A DNA stretch of 64,000 nt, from positions 8,351-72,350 of the forward strand of contig JAGZOP010000010.1 in NCBI GenBank assembly GCA_018383195.1. Direction: 5' to 3'. Positions 9,577-17,255 of the stretch are shown piece by piece (the stretch's first letter is position 1; the number at the start of each line of letters is the position of its first letter). This DNA is from Clostridiaceae bacterium (GTDB lineage: Bacteria; Bacillota; Clostridia; Oscillospirales; Butyricicoccaceae). Both the position numbers and the translations under genes were made by a program. A model generated the notes under the pieces. The model did not search any database. It was not told the origin of the DNA and saw nothing but the letters and a program-made list of their open reading frames with translations.

Positions 9577-10293
9577 TTACTCCTCGTCCGGCATGGATGG
9601 CAGCAGGGACTGCGCCAAGTCAGGCCGTTCGGTCTCGATAAAGTTGACGCCGAACGCCAGCATGCGCGTAAGCTCCTCTGTGTCCGTAGTCTCGGTCGAT
9701 GCAAGGAACAGGCCGCAGCGCAGCGCTTCCTCGCATAGCTCTGCCGTCAGTACCGCGGGGGCGGCGCGCAGACCGAACAGTCCGGCTTCCTGCGTCGCAC
9801 GAATCAGCGCGGTCACATCGGCAGGCGTACCGGGCAGATCGCCCATCATATGCAGCGCCGGATTTTTCCGCGCCGCAGCAGCCGCAGCCGGCAAATCCAG
9901 CCCGCCGAAATAAGCGTTGTCCAGATAGTCGGCATGGCTCAGCGCGATCTTGACCTGCGGACAGACCGCCGGATTTTTCAGGTCAATACAAATTTTTGCC
10001 GCGCAGGATTTCGCAAGTTCGATTGCCTGACCCACAGCGACAATCTTGGGGAAAAACCGGCGCAGCTCGATATATTCTGCCTCACCGGCTGCATGAAAGG
10101 TACCTTCCGTATCACGGAAACCGCCATGGGAGCACAGGACCGCAATCCCGTCCCGGGTCATATCGAGCGGGAGGGTGCAGCCGTTCGCGCCGCGCTCATT
10201 GCCCGCCATAATGGATTCCAGACTGTCCGGGTCGGTATACATGCAGCCGGGCGCGGACACGATAAATTGATCTCGATTGGTGTAATGCATCAT
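9577..10293 (-). CDS. GDPD-like TIM-barrel protein, catalytic residues lost
   Basis: A 238-residue protein that follows the glycerophosphodiester phosphodiesterase fold: ERGANG..LPLDMTRDGIAVL, KICIDLKN and a C-terminal FGVNFIETERPDLAQSLL. The catalytic residues are absent. The usual AHRG reads SAPGC, the metal-binding ELD reads TLPL, and the HDD stretch reads CSHGG. No signal peptide. I took the ATG pair at 10293/10290 behind an AGAGGCG site rather than the longer frame to 10392, because that extension is encoded by repeat DNA. It may be a binding protein or an enzyme with altered chemistry. Confidence 0.65.
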   Translation of the reverse strand: MMHYTNRDQFIVSAPGCMYTDPDSLESIMAGNERGANGCTLPLDMTRDGIAVLCSHGGFRDTEGTFHAAGEAEYIELRRFFPKIVAVGQAIELAKSCAAKICIDLKNPAVCPQVKIALSHADYLDNAYFGGLDLPAAAAAARKNPALHMMGDLPGTPADVTALIRATQEAGLFGLRAAPAVLTAELCEEALRCGLFLASTETTDTEELTRMLAFGVNFIETERPDLAQSLLPSMPDEE

Positions 10294-10319
10294 TTGAAAT
10301 GCGCCTCTTTTGCAGATTG

Positions 10320-10404
10320 AAGCGTGCAGAGTTGAGAGTGAAGAGACATTTCTCTCCACTCTAGTGCCGCATTGCGGCACGCCACTCCTCACTCTTCACT
10401 CTTA
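10320..10404. repeat. Heptad repeat element, copy R2
   Basis: GAGTTGAGAGTGAAGAG, then CTCTCCACTCT, the palindrome AGTGCCGCATTGCGGCAC, then CCACTCCTCACTCTTCACTC. The reverse complement of the element at 14908-14999 matches it over about 75 bases with few differences. It fills the gap between the cyclophilin and GDPD-like genes. Confidence 0.8.
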
Positions 10405-10923
10405 TCAGATGGTTTCCGGTTCCGGGTACTCGACGCCGAACGTCTCGACGGTGACCTTCTTCATCGCCTGCTTCTCGCGCGGACGGTCGTGCCAGTCGCG
10501 CTTGGTGTTGACGATGGTATCCACAGCCTCCATGCCCTCGAGCACCATACCGAAGGACGCATACTCGCCGTCCAGATGCGGGGAATCCTCGGTCATGATG
10601 AAGAACTGAGAGCCTGCCGAATCCGGAATCGCGGTGCGCGCCATGCTCAGCACGCCGCGGGTATGGTTGAGGTCGTTCTGGAAGCCGTTCGCCGTAAACT
10701 CGCCGCGAATCTCATAGCCGGGGCCGCCTACGCCGGTGCCTTCCGGGTCGCCGCCCTGAATCATGAAGCCCGGGATAACGCGGTGGAAAATCAAACCGTC
10801 GTAAAAGCCCTTCTTCACGAGGGAAATGAAGTTATTGACCGTATTCGGGGCAATTTCGGGGTACAGTTCCGCCTTGATGATGTCGCCATTTTCCATTTCA
10901 ATGGTAACTACTGGATTTGCCAT
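10405..10923 (-). CDS. Cyclophilin-type peptidyl-prolyl cis-trans isomerase
   Basis: A 172-residue cytoplasmic cyclophilin that speeds proline isomerisation in protein folding. Visible family motifs are YDGLIFHRVIPGFMIQGGDPEGTG (Arg and Phe of the active site), a GVLSMART variant of the usual GxLSMA, SQFFI and ASFGMVLEGMEAVD. The ATG at 10923 is preceded by a TTAGGAGTG site and the first residues (MANPVVTIEMENG) match single-domain bacterial members, so the longer reading from 10998 is rejected. It is probably monocistronic. Confidence 0.93.
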   Translation of the reverse strand: MANPVVTIEMENGDIIKAELYPEIAPNTVNNFISLVKKGFYDGLIFHRVIPGFMIQGGDPEGTGVGGPGYEIRGEFTANGFQNDLNHTRGVLSMARTAIPDSAGSQFFIMTEDSPHLDGEYASFGMVLEGMEAVDTIVNTKRDWHDRPREKQAMKKVTVETFGVEYPEPETI

Positions 10924-11079
10924 GTATGATACACTCCTAATCTCAAATAAACTTTTGCCGCGCTGGGCGGGATTTCTAATCAATATATAGTTTAACAAAC
11001 AATGCGGTTTGATACAAGGGAAAGCCGCTCTTTTTTCTGATTTTACAATGGGCAGGGCAGGGGAGAGGGGACCTCCGGC

Positions 11080-11133
11080 GGCAACTCCGACAATTTCACC
11101 CCGCGCGCCGCGTCGTGCTTTGGCGGAGTTGCC
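11080..11133. repeat. Inverted repeat upstream of a membrane protein gene
   Basis: Perfect 10-base arms GGCAACTCCG (11080-11089) and CGGAGTTGCC (11124-11133) separated by 34 bases. It lies just upstream of a TATACT -10 candidate at 11159-11164. It could be an operator or an RNA stem of another transcript. Confidence 0.5.
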
Positions 11134-11238
11134 ACTGTGTTTTGGAGCAGAATTTTGCTATACTAATAGTATCTGCACATCTTGTCTGTGCAAAACGCAG
11201 ATTTTTGTAAATTCCATCGATCAGGGAGGAGAAACCCC

Positions 11239-12144
11239 ATGAAACTCAAAGTCCTTACTCCGGTACTCGTCGGCGCGGCGGCGCTTATTTGTGCGGTGCT
11301 GCGCGGTTTGAATCTCATATCCGGCTACGAAGCCGGCACCGGCCTGCCGGTTCCCGGAAATCCTGCGGAAACCGGACTGATTGCGCTGAGCGCTGTCATG
11401 GCGGTCGCGCTGCTCCTGATTGCACACACCTACCGCAAGAACCGCGGCATCCAGTTCGAGGCTGCTTTTGCGGGCAGCGGCACGCTGTTTAAGATGATTT
11501 CTGTCATTGCGGGACTCGTCATGATGGCTGCCGGCGCACTGGGTCTGTATCAGACCGTTGCGGGCGGCGCCCCTGCATCCGATCCAGAAATGATGCTGAC
11601 CGCGCCGGTTTCCCCCCTCGCAACCCTGCCCATGATTTTGCTCTGGATTCTCGCCATCCTGACTGGCGGCTGCTTGATCGGACTTGCGTCCGCGCTCAGC
11701 CGCAAGTCCATCAGCGCATCGAACGCGATGCTTACCATCTTTCCCATGTTCTGGTCGTGCTTTGACCTCATCATCACGTTCAAGGACAATGGCGCATCCC
11801 CGTTTGTCGGGCTGTACGCCTTTGAACTGCTCGCTGCCATCCTGCTGACCTATGCTTTTTATACGCTCGCAGGCTTCCTGTACTCTACCGCGAACCCCGC
11901 CCGCTTTGCATTCTCCGCAGGTCTTGCCGTGATCCTGTGCATCGCCTGTGTCGGCGGCGCGGGCATTTCGCTCGCATCGGGCGCGGCGGCGGTCACGTTT
12001 TCTCCGGAAACCCTGCTGCGCTATGTCTGCTTCCTCGCATCGGGCGTATGGATGTTCGCTCTGCTTGTGCTGCTGACCCGCAACACGGCGAAAGATACCC
12101 CCGAAACCGCGCCTGAACTGTTCGAGGCACAGACAGAAAACTGA
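11239..12144 (+). CDS. Multi-pass membrane protein, unknown
   Basis: A 301-residue protein with about eight hydrophobic segments, from LTPVLVGAAALICAVL at the N-terminus to the last near residue 275, and a short acidic tail (APELFEAQTEN). I recognise no family. The start ATG has an AGGGAGGA site. It has its own promoter candidate (TATACT at 11159-11164) and ends at a terminator, so it is monocistronic. Confidence 0.7.
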   Translation: MKLKVLTPVLVGAAALICAVLRGLNLISGYEAGTGLPVPGNPAETGLIALSAVMAVALLLIAHTYRKNRGIQFEAAFAGSGTLFKMISVIAGLVMMAAGALGLYQTVAGGAPASDPEMMLTAPVSPLATLPMILLWILAILTGGCLIGLASALSRKSISASNAMLTIFPMFWSCFDLIITFKDNGASPFVGLYAFELLAAILLTYAFYTLAGFLYSTANPARFAFSAGLAVILCIACVGGAGISLASGAAAVTFSPETLLRYVCFLASGVWMFALLVLLTRNTAKDTPETAPELFEAQTEN

Positions 12145-12153
12145 ACCCGCCGT

Positions 12154-12183
12154 TAAAATCCTGCTAAACCCGGCAGGATTTTA
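12154..12183 (+). terminator. Terminator
   Basis: Perfect 11-bp stem TAAAATCCTGC / GCAGGATTTTA with a short loop, directly after the membrane protein gene. Confidence 0.8.
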
Positions 12184-12191
12184 TACTTTGG

Positions 12192-12220
12192 TTGCATTAT
12201 TTTGCCGCTTTTGATACAAT
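12192..12220 (+). promoter_or_regulatory. SigA-type promoter of the acylation operon
   Basis: -35 TTGCAT (12192-12197), 17-base spacer, -10 TACAAT (12215-12220), 80 bases before the MBOAT gene. Confidence 0.65.
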
Positions 12221-12299
12221 GAGCGGGGCAGACTAACAACCTTCCCCATTCCCTCCGCAGACGGAGAGTACTTCCATCCACCCCGACCGAGGACAACAT

Positions 12300-13808
12300 A
12301 TGATCTTCAATTCTCTGCAATTTCTGATCTTTTTCCCACTGGTGACGCTGCTGTATTTTGCATTCCCGCAGCGCGTGCGGTGGGTCTGGCTGCTCGTCAC
12401 CAGCTACTATTTCTATATGTGCTGGAACCCGCGGTATGCAGTGCTCATCGCAACTTCAACGGTCATCACCTTCCTGAGCGGTCTGCTGATCGACCGCGAA
12501 AACCGCGAAGCCGACGAGAAAAAACGAACCCGCCGGAAAAAACTTTGGGTGGCGCTCAGTTTTCTTCTGAATCTCGCCATCCTGTTCTTCTTCAAGTACT
12601 GGGGATTTTTCTCCGGCAACATCATCGCCCTCGGTGGTTTGCTTGGCGTTTCCATCGAAATGCCCACCTTTGATGTGCTGCTGCCGGTCGGCATCTCGTT
12701 CTACACCTTTCAGGCGCTCAGCTACACCATGGATGTGTACCGCGGCGAAATTTACGCCGAGCGCAACCTGTTCAAGTACGCGCTGTTTGTATCTTTTTTC
12801 CCGCAGCTTGTTGCGGGACCGATTGAGCGCTCCAAAAACCTGCTGATTCAGGTCAATCAGCCGCATTATTTTGACCCTGACCGCGTGCGTAACGGTTTGC
12901 TCCTGATGCTCTGGGGATTTTTCCAAAAGGTCGTGATTGCGGACCGCATTGCAGCGCTCGTCAATCAGGTCTACGGGCACTGGAATGAGGTCGCAGGCGT
13001 TTCCATCGTGCTGGCGACCGTGCTGTTTGCCGTACAGATTTACTGCGATTTCGGCGGCTATTCGGACATCGCCATCGGCACCGCCGAGGTGCTCGGTTTC
13101 TCGCTGATGAAGAACTTCAACCAGCCGTATCTGTCCAAATCGTGCGGCGAGTTCTGGCATCGCTGGCACATTTCGCTGTCGTCGTGGTTCCGCGATTATC
13201 TGTACATCCCGCTCGGCGGCAACCGCAAGGGCAAAGGACGCAAGTATTTCAACAATCTGGTCACGTTTACGGTTTCCGGTCTGTGGCACGGCGCACAGTG
13301 GAGCTACGTGGCATGGGGCGGTCTGAACGGTCTGTATCAGGTTGTGGGGGATATCTTGAAACCCGCGCGGCAGGGGCTCATCTCCGCGCTGCACATCAAC
13401 CGCGAAAGCCGAATCTGGTCGGCGGTGCGCATTGTGTGCACGTTCTGTCTGATCGACCTTGCATGGCTGTTCTTCCGCGCACCGTCGTTTTTGACCGGCG
13501 TGGCAATGATTCACCGCGCTGTGACCTGCTTTTCCTTGGAATCGCTGTTCCTCACCGGTGCGGACGGCTCGCTCGGGCTTTATACCCTCGGTCTGGACGC
13601 CGCCGGGTTCTGGCTTGCCGTCATCTGCATCCTGATTCTCGCGGTTGCAGACATCGTCAAGGAAAAGCATCCCATCCGTCCGATGATTACCCGCCTGCCG
13701 CTTGTGCCGCGCTGGATTCTGTACTTTGTGTTCCTGTATGTGATTCTGATTTTCGGCGCATACGGTCCCGGGTTTGACGCTTCGGCGTTCATCTATTTTC
13801 AGTTCTAA
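12300..13808 (+). CDS. MBOAT family O-acyltransferase (AlgI-like)
   Basis: A 502-residue polytopic membrane acyltransferase. The AlgI-type signature is clear: FWHRWHISLSSWFRDYLYIPLGG near residue 285, and the catalytic His in SGLWHGAQWSY near residue 328. Members move acetyl groups across the membrane onto alginate, teichoic acid, peptidoglycan or other surface glycans. The gene is followed 12 bases later by an SGNH/DltD-like partner, the usual two-protein arrangement. There is no DltA/DltC nearby, so O-acetylation of a surface glycan is more likely than D-alanylation (inference). Confidence 0.92.
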   Translation: MIFNSLQFLIFFPLVTLLYFAFPQRVRWVWLLVTSYYFYMCWNPRYAVLIATSTVITFLSGLLIDRENREADEKKRTRRKKLWVALSFLLNLAILFFFKYWGFFSGNIIALGGLLGVSIEMPTFDVLLPVGISFYTFQALSYTMDVYRGEIYAERNLFKYALFVSFFPQLVAGPIERSKNLLIQVNQPHYFDPDRVRNGLLLMLWGFFQKVVIADRIAALVNQVYGHWNEVAGVSIVLATVLFAVQIYCDFGGYSDIAIGTAEVLGFSLMKNFNQPYLSKSCGEFWHRWHISLSSWFRDYLYIPLGGNRKGKGRKYFNNLVTFTVSGLWHGAQWSYVAWGGLNGLYQVVGDILKPARQGLISALHINRESRIWSAVRIVCTFCLIDLAWLFFRAPSFLTGVAMIHRAVTCFSLESLFLTGADGSLGLYTLGLDAAGFWLAVICILILAVADIVKEKHPIRPMITRLPLVPRWILYFVFLYVILIFGAYGPGFDASAFIYFQF

Positions 13809-13820
13809 GGAGGCCGCCCC

Positions 13821-14906
13821 ATGAGCAAAAACAAAAAATTCGTTTTGCAGGCGGTCGTTTTCTGCCTGATCTTCGCGCTTACGTTTTTCCCGATTCAGGA
13901 AATCTTCGCGCGGAAATCACTCGAAACCCCGTGGAACATGACCCCGAAAATCTCCGGCTTTTATAACGAACCGGAGGACGAATTTTCGGTGATGTATTTT
14001 GGTTCGTCGCATGCCTATGCATCGTTTTCGCCGCTTGAAATCTGGAAGCAGACCGGCATCAAAAGCTATGTGTTTGCCACCCAGATGCAGCCCATGTGGG
14101 CAAGCGTCACGTATCTGAAAGAGGCGCTCAAAACGCAGAAACCCGAACTGGTCATCCTCGAGTGCAACATGCTGTATGAGGATAAGAACTACATGGATGC
14201 CAGCGTCAACCATTCCTTTATGGACGACATCCCGCTGAGCGCAAATAAAGTTGCGCTTGCGCAGCAGGCTGCCGAAAAAGGGGAGCGCTTCCCGCTGGTG
14301 TTCAACTTCGTCAAGTACCATTCCCGCTGGGCGGCGCTCAAAGCAGAGGATTTTTCATTCCGCCGCCGAGAGACGCGCGACCCCTATAAGGGTTTTGTCA
14401 TCCTGCCGCCTAAGGTCGGCGGCGACCGCATCGACCGCTTTGACCTGACCGGCGTGGACGCTTCGGATACGCTGCCGCTCAGCGCGAAGAACGAGCAGTA
14501 TCTGCGCGAGTTTATCGAGCTGTGTCAGGCAGAGGGCATCGACCTGTGGCTGACCAAAGCGCCCAGCAACCTCTCTCCCGAAAACCTGCAAATCATGAAC
14601 GCCGCTGCCGAAATTGCTGCCGAGTACGGCGTGCCGTTCGATGATTTCAACAGCGAGGAGGACTATGCCGCCATCGGCATCACAGCGGAAGAGAATTTCT
14701 TCGATCAGCGCCACATGGACATCGTGGGTGCGACCCGGTTCAGCGACTATTTTTCCGGTCTGCTGACCGCGCGCTATCCGCATCTCACAACCGACCCGGA
14801 CGACCCTGCGTGGGCAGCCGATTATGAAACCTATCAGGCTGCCGTGGCGGACGCGATTGCCAATCCGGTTGCGGGCAAAACGACCACCGCCGCAGAAAAC
14901 CAGTAA
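13821..14906 (+). CDS. SGNH/DltD-like partner of the MBOAT acyltransferase
   Basis: A 361-residue protein with one N-terminal membrane anchor (FVLQAVVFCLIFALTFF) and an extracytoplasmic domain. YFGSSHAYASFSPLEIW is the SGNH block I serine motif, and QRHMDIVGATRFSDYF carries the C-terminal His of the fold. Such proteins take the acyl group exported by the MBOAT partner and place it on the polymer. It has an AAGGAGG site in the 12-base gap after the MBOAT gene, so the two are co-transcribed. Confidence 0.8.
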   Translation: MSKNKKFVLQAVVFCLIFALTFFPIQEIFARKSLETPWNMTPKISGFYNEPEDEFSVMYFGSSHAYASFSPLEIWKQTGIKSYVFATQMQPMWASVTYLKEALKTQKPELVILECNMLYEDKNYMDASVNHSFMDDIPLSANKVALAQQAAEKGERFPLVFNFVKYHSRWAALKAEDFSFRRRETRDPYKGFVILPPKVGGDRIDRFDLTGVDASDTLPLSAKNEQYLREFIELCQAEGIDLWLTKAPSNLSPENLQIMNAAAEIAAEYGVPFDDFNSEEDYAAIGITAEENFFDQRHMDIVGATRFSDYFSGLLTARYPHLTTDPDDPAWAADYETYQAAVADAIANPVAGKTTTAAENQ

Positions 14907-14907
14907 A

Positions 14908-14999
14908 AAAGAGTGGAGAGTGAGGAGTGGCGTGCCGCATAGCGGCACTAGAGTGGAGATTCCCCGCTTCTTCACTCTCCACTCTCCACTCTCTACTCT
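14908..14999. repeat. Heptad repeat element, copy R3
   Basis: GAGTGGAGAGTGAGGAGTGG, the palindrome GTGCCGCATAGCGGCAC, AGAGTGGAGA, then a pyrimidine tail of four heptads (ACTCTCC, ACTCTCC, ACTCTCT, ACTCTAT). It is the inverse of R2 at 10320-10404. It separates the acylation pair from the ArsC-like gene. Confidence 0.8.
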
Positions 15000-15015
15000 A
15001 TTTCGGAGGTTTTTT

Positions 15016-15372
15016 ATGTCAATCTTCATCTGTTATGAAAAATGCACCACCTGCAAAAAGGCGCAGAAATGGCTGGACGAACACAGCGTTTCCTATAACC
15101 TGCGCCCCATCAAGGAGCACAACCCCACCGAAGCCGAGCTGCGCGCATGGCACAAGGCGAGCGGTCTGCCGCTGAAGCGCTTCTTCAACACCTCGGGGCA
15201 GCTGTACCGCTCCATGGAGCTGTCCAAAAAGCTGCCGGACATGTCCGAGGACGAGCAGTTTGCCCTGCTTGCCACCGACGGCATGCTTGTGAAACGCCCG
15301 CTCTTTGTGGACGGGGATACCGTCCTTGTGGGCTTCAAGGAAGCCGACTGGGCAGAAAAACTGGAAAAGTAA
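15016..15372 (+). CDS. ArsC/Spx-family thioredoxin-fold protein, CxxC type
   Basis: A 118-residue protein of the ArsC/Spx/MgsR family. The N-terminal redox motif is CTTC (residues 10-13), then KKAQKWLDEHSVSY, TSGQLYRSMELSKKLPDMS and VKRPLFVDGDTVLVGF, where Lys-Arg-Pro is the family's RP motif. The proteins are either arsenate reductases or RNA polymerase regulators; no arsenic genes are nearby. ATG at 15016 has a CGGAGG site, and a strong terminator follows. Confidence 0.88.
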   Translation: MSIFICYEKCTTCKKAQKWLDEHSVSYNLRPIKEHNPTEAELRAWHKASGLPLKRFFNTSGQLYRSMELSKKLPDMSEDEQFALLATDGMLVKRPLFVDGDTVLVGFKEADWAEKLEK

Positions 15373-15383
15373 ATCTGCGCATA

Positions 15384-15413
15384 AAAAAGCCTTCCCAAAC
15401 GGGAAGGCTTTTT
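15384..15413. terminator. Bidirectional terminator
   Basis: Stem AAAAAGCCTTCCC / GGGAAGGCTTTTT with loop AAAC, between the convergent ArsC-like and ABC transporter genes. Confidence 0.9.
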
Positions 15414-15424
15414 CTATATGCAGT

Positions 15425-17254
15425 TTACGACACCTGCTCGAACTGGCTGTTATACAGTCCGGCATAGAAGCCGCCCTGCGCCATCAGTTCTTCGTGATTG
15501 CCCTGCTCGATGATGTCGCCGTCCTTCATGCACAGGATGAGGTCGGCATTTTTAATGGTCGAGAGCCGGTGCGCGATGATGAAGCTCGTGCGCCCGGCGA
15601 CCAGCGTATCCATTGCCTTCTGGATTTCGGACTCGGTGCGCGTATCGACCGATGAGGTCGCTTCGTCGAGAATCAGCACCGGACGGTCGGCAAGGATGGC
15701 GCGCGCGATGGTCAGCAGCTGCTTCTGTCCCTGCGAGATGTTGGATGCTTCTTCGTTCAGTTCCATCTGATAGCCGCCCGGCAGGGTCTGGATGAAGTGG
15801 TGTACACGCGCAGCCTTGGCGGCTGCGATGACCTCCTCGTCGGTCGCGTCCATGCGGCCGTAGCGCAGGTTTTCCATAATCGTTCCCTGGAACAGCCAAG
15901 TATCCTGCAAAACCATGCCGAAGGCGTCGCGCAGGCCGCGTCTGCCAAACTCGCGGATGTTATGCCCGTCCAGATAGATGCCGCCGCCCTGCACATCATA
16001 ATAGCGCATAAGGAGCTTGACCATGGTGGTCTTGCCCGCGCCGGTCGGACCGACAATCGCGATTTTCTGTCCCGGATGCACGCGGGCACAGAAATCCTTG
16101 ATGACCGTCTGCTCAGGGCGGTAGCCGAAGCGGACATGGTCGAATACGACCTCGCCGCGGATATTGCCCGGGTGATAATCCTGCGCAGAGGACTGCTCTT
16201 CCTCTTCTTCGTCCATAAAGGTAAATACGCGCTCAGCGGCTGCCGCCATGGACTGGAGCATGTTGGTAATCTGCGCAATCTGCTGAATCGGCTGCGTGAA
16301 GTTGCGCACATACTGGATGAACGCCTGAATATTGCCGATGGTGATGCGGCCGGCTGCGGCAAGCATGGCGCCTGAAATCGCAACGCCCACATAGCCGAGG
16401 TTGCCGACCAGCACCATGATGGGGTGCATCATACCCGACATAAACTGGCTTTTCCATGCCGATTCGTACAGCTTGTCGTTGACGCGGCGGAACTCCTCAC
16501 AGACTGCCGCCTCCTGTCCAAATGCCTGCACAATCGTATGCCCGCTGTAAATCTCCTCAACCTGTCCGTTGATATCCCCGAGATATTCCTGTTGGCTGCG
16601 GAAATATTTCTGCGAAAAACGTACAACCAGACCGATCAGCCCCACCGAAAGCGGCAGCAGCACCACGGTGATGAGCGTCATCAGCGGCGAAATCGACAGC
16701 ATCATGACCAGCACGCCGAGGATGGTCGATACTGAGGTGATAAGCTGGGTCACACTCTGGTTCAGACCGGCGCTCAGCGTATCGACATCGTTTGTAATGC
16801 GCGAGAGCACTTCGCCATAGGTGCGCGTTTCAAAGTAGCGCATCGGCATGCGGTCAATCTTTTCCACAATCTCGCGGCGCATGCGGAAGCAGATTTTCTG
16901 CGTGATGCCGGTCATCAGCCAACTTTGCAGGAAGGTGAGCGCGGCGCTCAACACATACAGCCCGAGCGCAAAAATCAGGATGTGTGCAATCTTTGAAAAA
17001 TCAATGCTTCCCGTGCCGCCAATTTTTGCGGTCATGCCCGCCGCAAGGGCAGTGGTCGCTGTACCGAGCACCTTGGGGCCGATGATGTTGAACACCGTGC
17101 CGCCAACCGCGAACAGCGCGACCAGAATGACCGCGATGCGGTATGAGCCGATATAACCGAGCAGCTTTTTGATGGTGCCGCGGAAGTTTTTTGCCTTTTC
17201 CCCGGGCACGAAGCCGCGTCCCGGACCCCGATGATGACTGCGATGTTCCGCCAT
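15425..17254 (-). CDS. ABC exporter, permease-ATPase half transporter (second subunit)
   Basis: A 609-residue type IV exporter half: six membrane helices (residues 40-320) and an ATPase domain with GPTGAGKTT, SQGQKQLLTIARAIL and LILDEATSSVD. The D-loop and the catalytic Glu after Walker B are intact. The N-terminus is His/Arg-rich. I start at the ATG at 17254, eight bases after an AAGGAGGG site; a GTG at 17263 would overlap the upstream stop. It pairs with the 688-residue half encoded just before it to form a heterodimeric exporter, probably for drugs or lipids, under the MarR regulator upstream. Confidence 0.92.
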   Translation of the reverse strand: MAEHRSHHRGPGRGFVPGEKAKNFRGTIKKLLGYIGSYRIAVILVALFAVGGTVFNIIGPKVLGTATTALAAGMTAKIGGTGSIDFSKIAHILIFALGLYVLSAALTFLQSWLMTGITQKICFRMRREIVEKIDRMPMRYFETRTYGEVLSRITNDVDTLSAGLNQSVTQLITSVSTILGVLVMMLSISPLMTLITVVLLPLSVGLIGLVVRFSQKYFRSQQEYLGDINGQVEEIYSGHTIVQAFGQEAAVCEEFRRVNDKLYESAWKSQFMSGMMHPIMVLVGNLGYVGVAISGAMLAAAGRITIGNIQAFIQYVRNFTQPIQQIAQITNMLQSMAAAAERVFTFMDEEEEEQSSAQDYHPGNIRGEVVFDHVRFGYRPEQTVIKDFCARVHPGQKIAIVGPTGAGKTTMVKLLMRYYDVQGGGIYLDGHNIREFGRRGLRDAFGMVLQDTWLFQGTIMENLRYGRMDATDEEVIAAAKAARVHHFIQTLPGGYQMELNEEASNISQGQKQLLTIARAILADRPVLILDEATSSVDTRTESEIQKAMDTLVAGRTSFIIAHRLSTIKNADLILCMKDGDIIEQGNHEELMAQGGFYAGLYNSQFEQVS

Positions 17255-17255
17255 A

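Noticed and set aside
12456..13670. 404-codon minus-strand frame opposite the MBOAT gene
   Set aside because: Antisense shadow of a clear acyltransferase gene.
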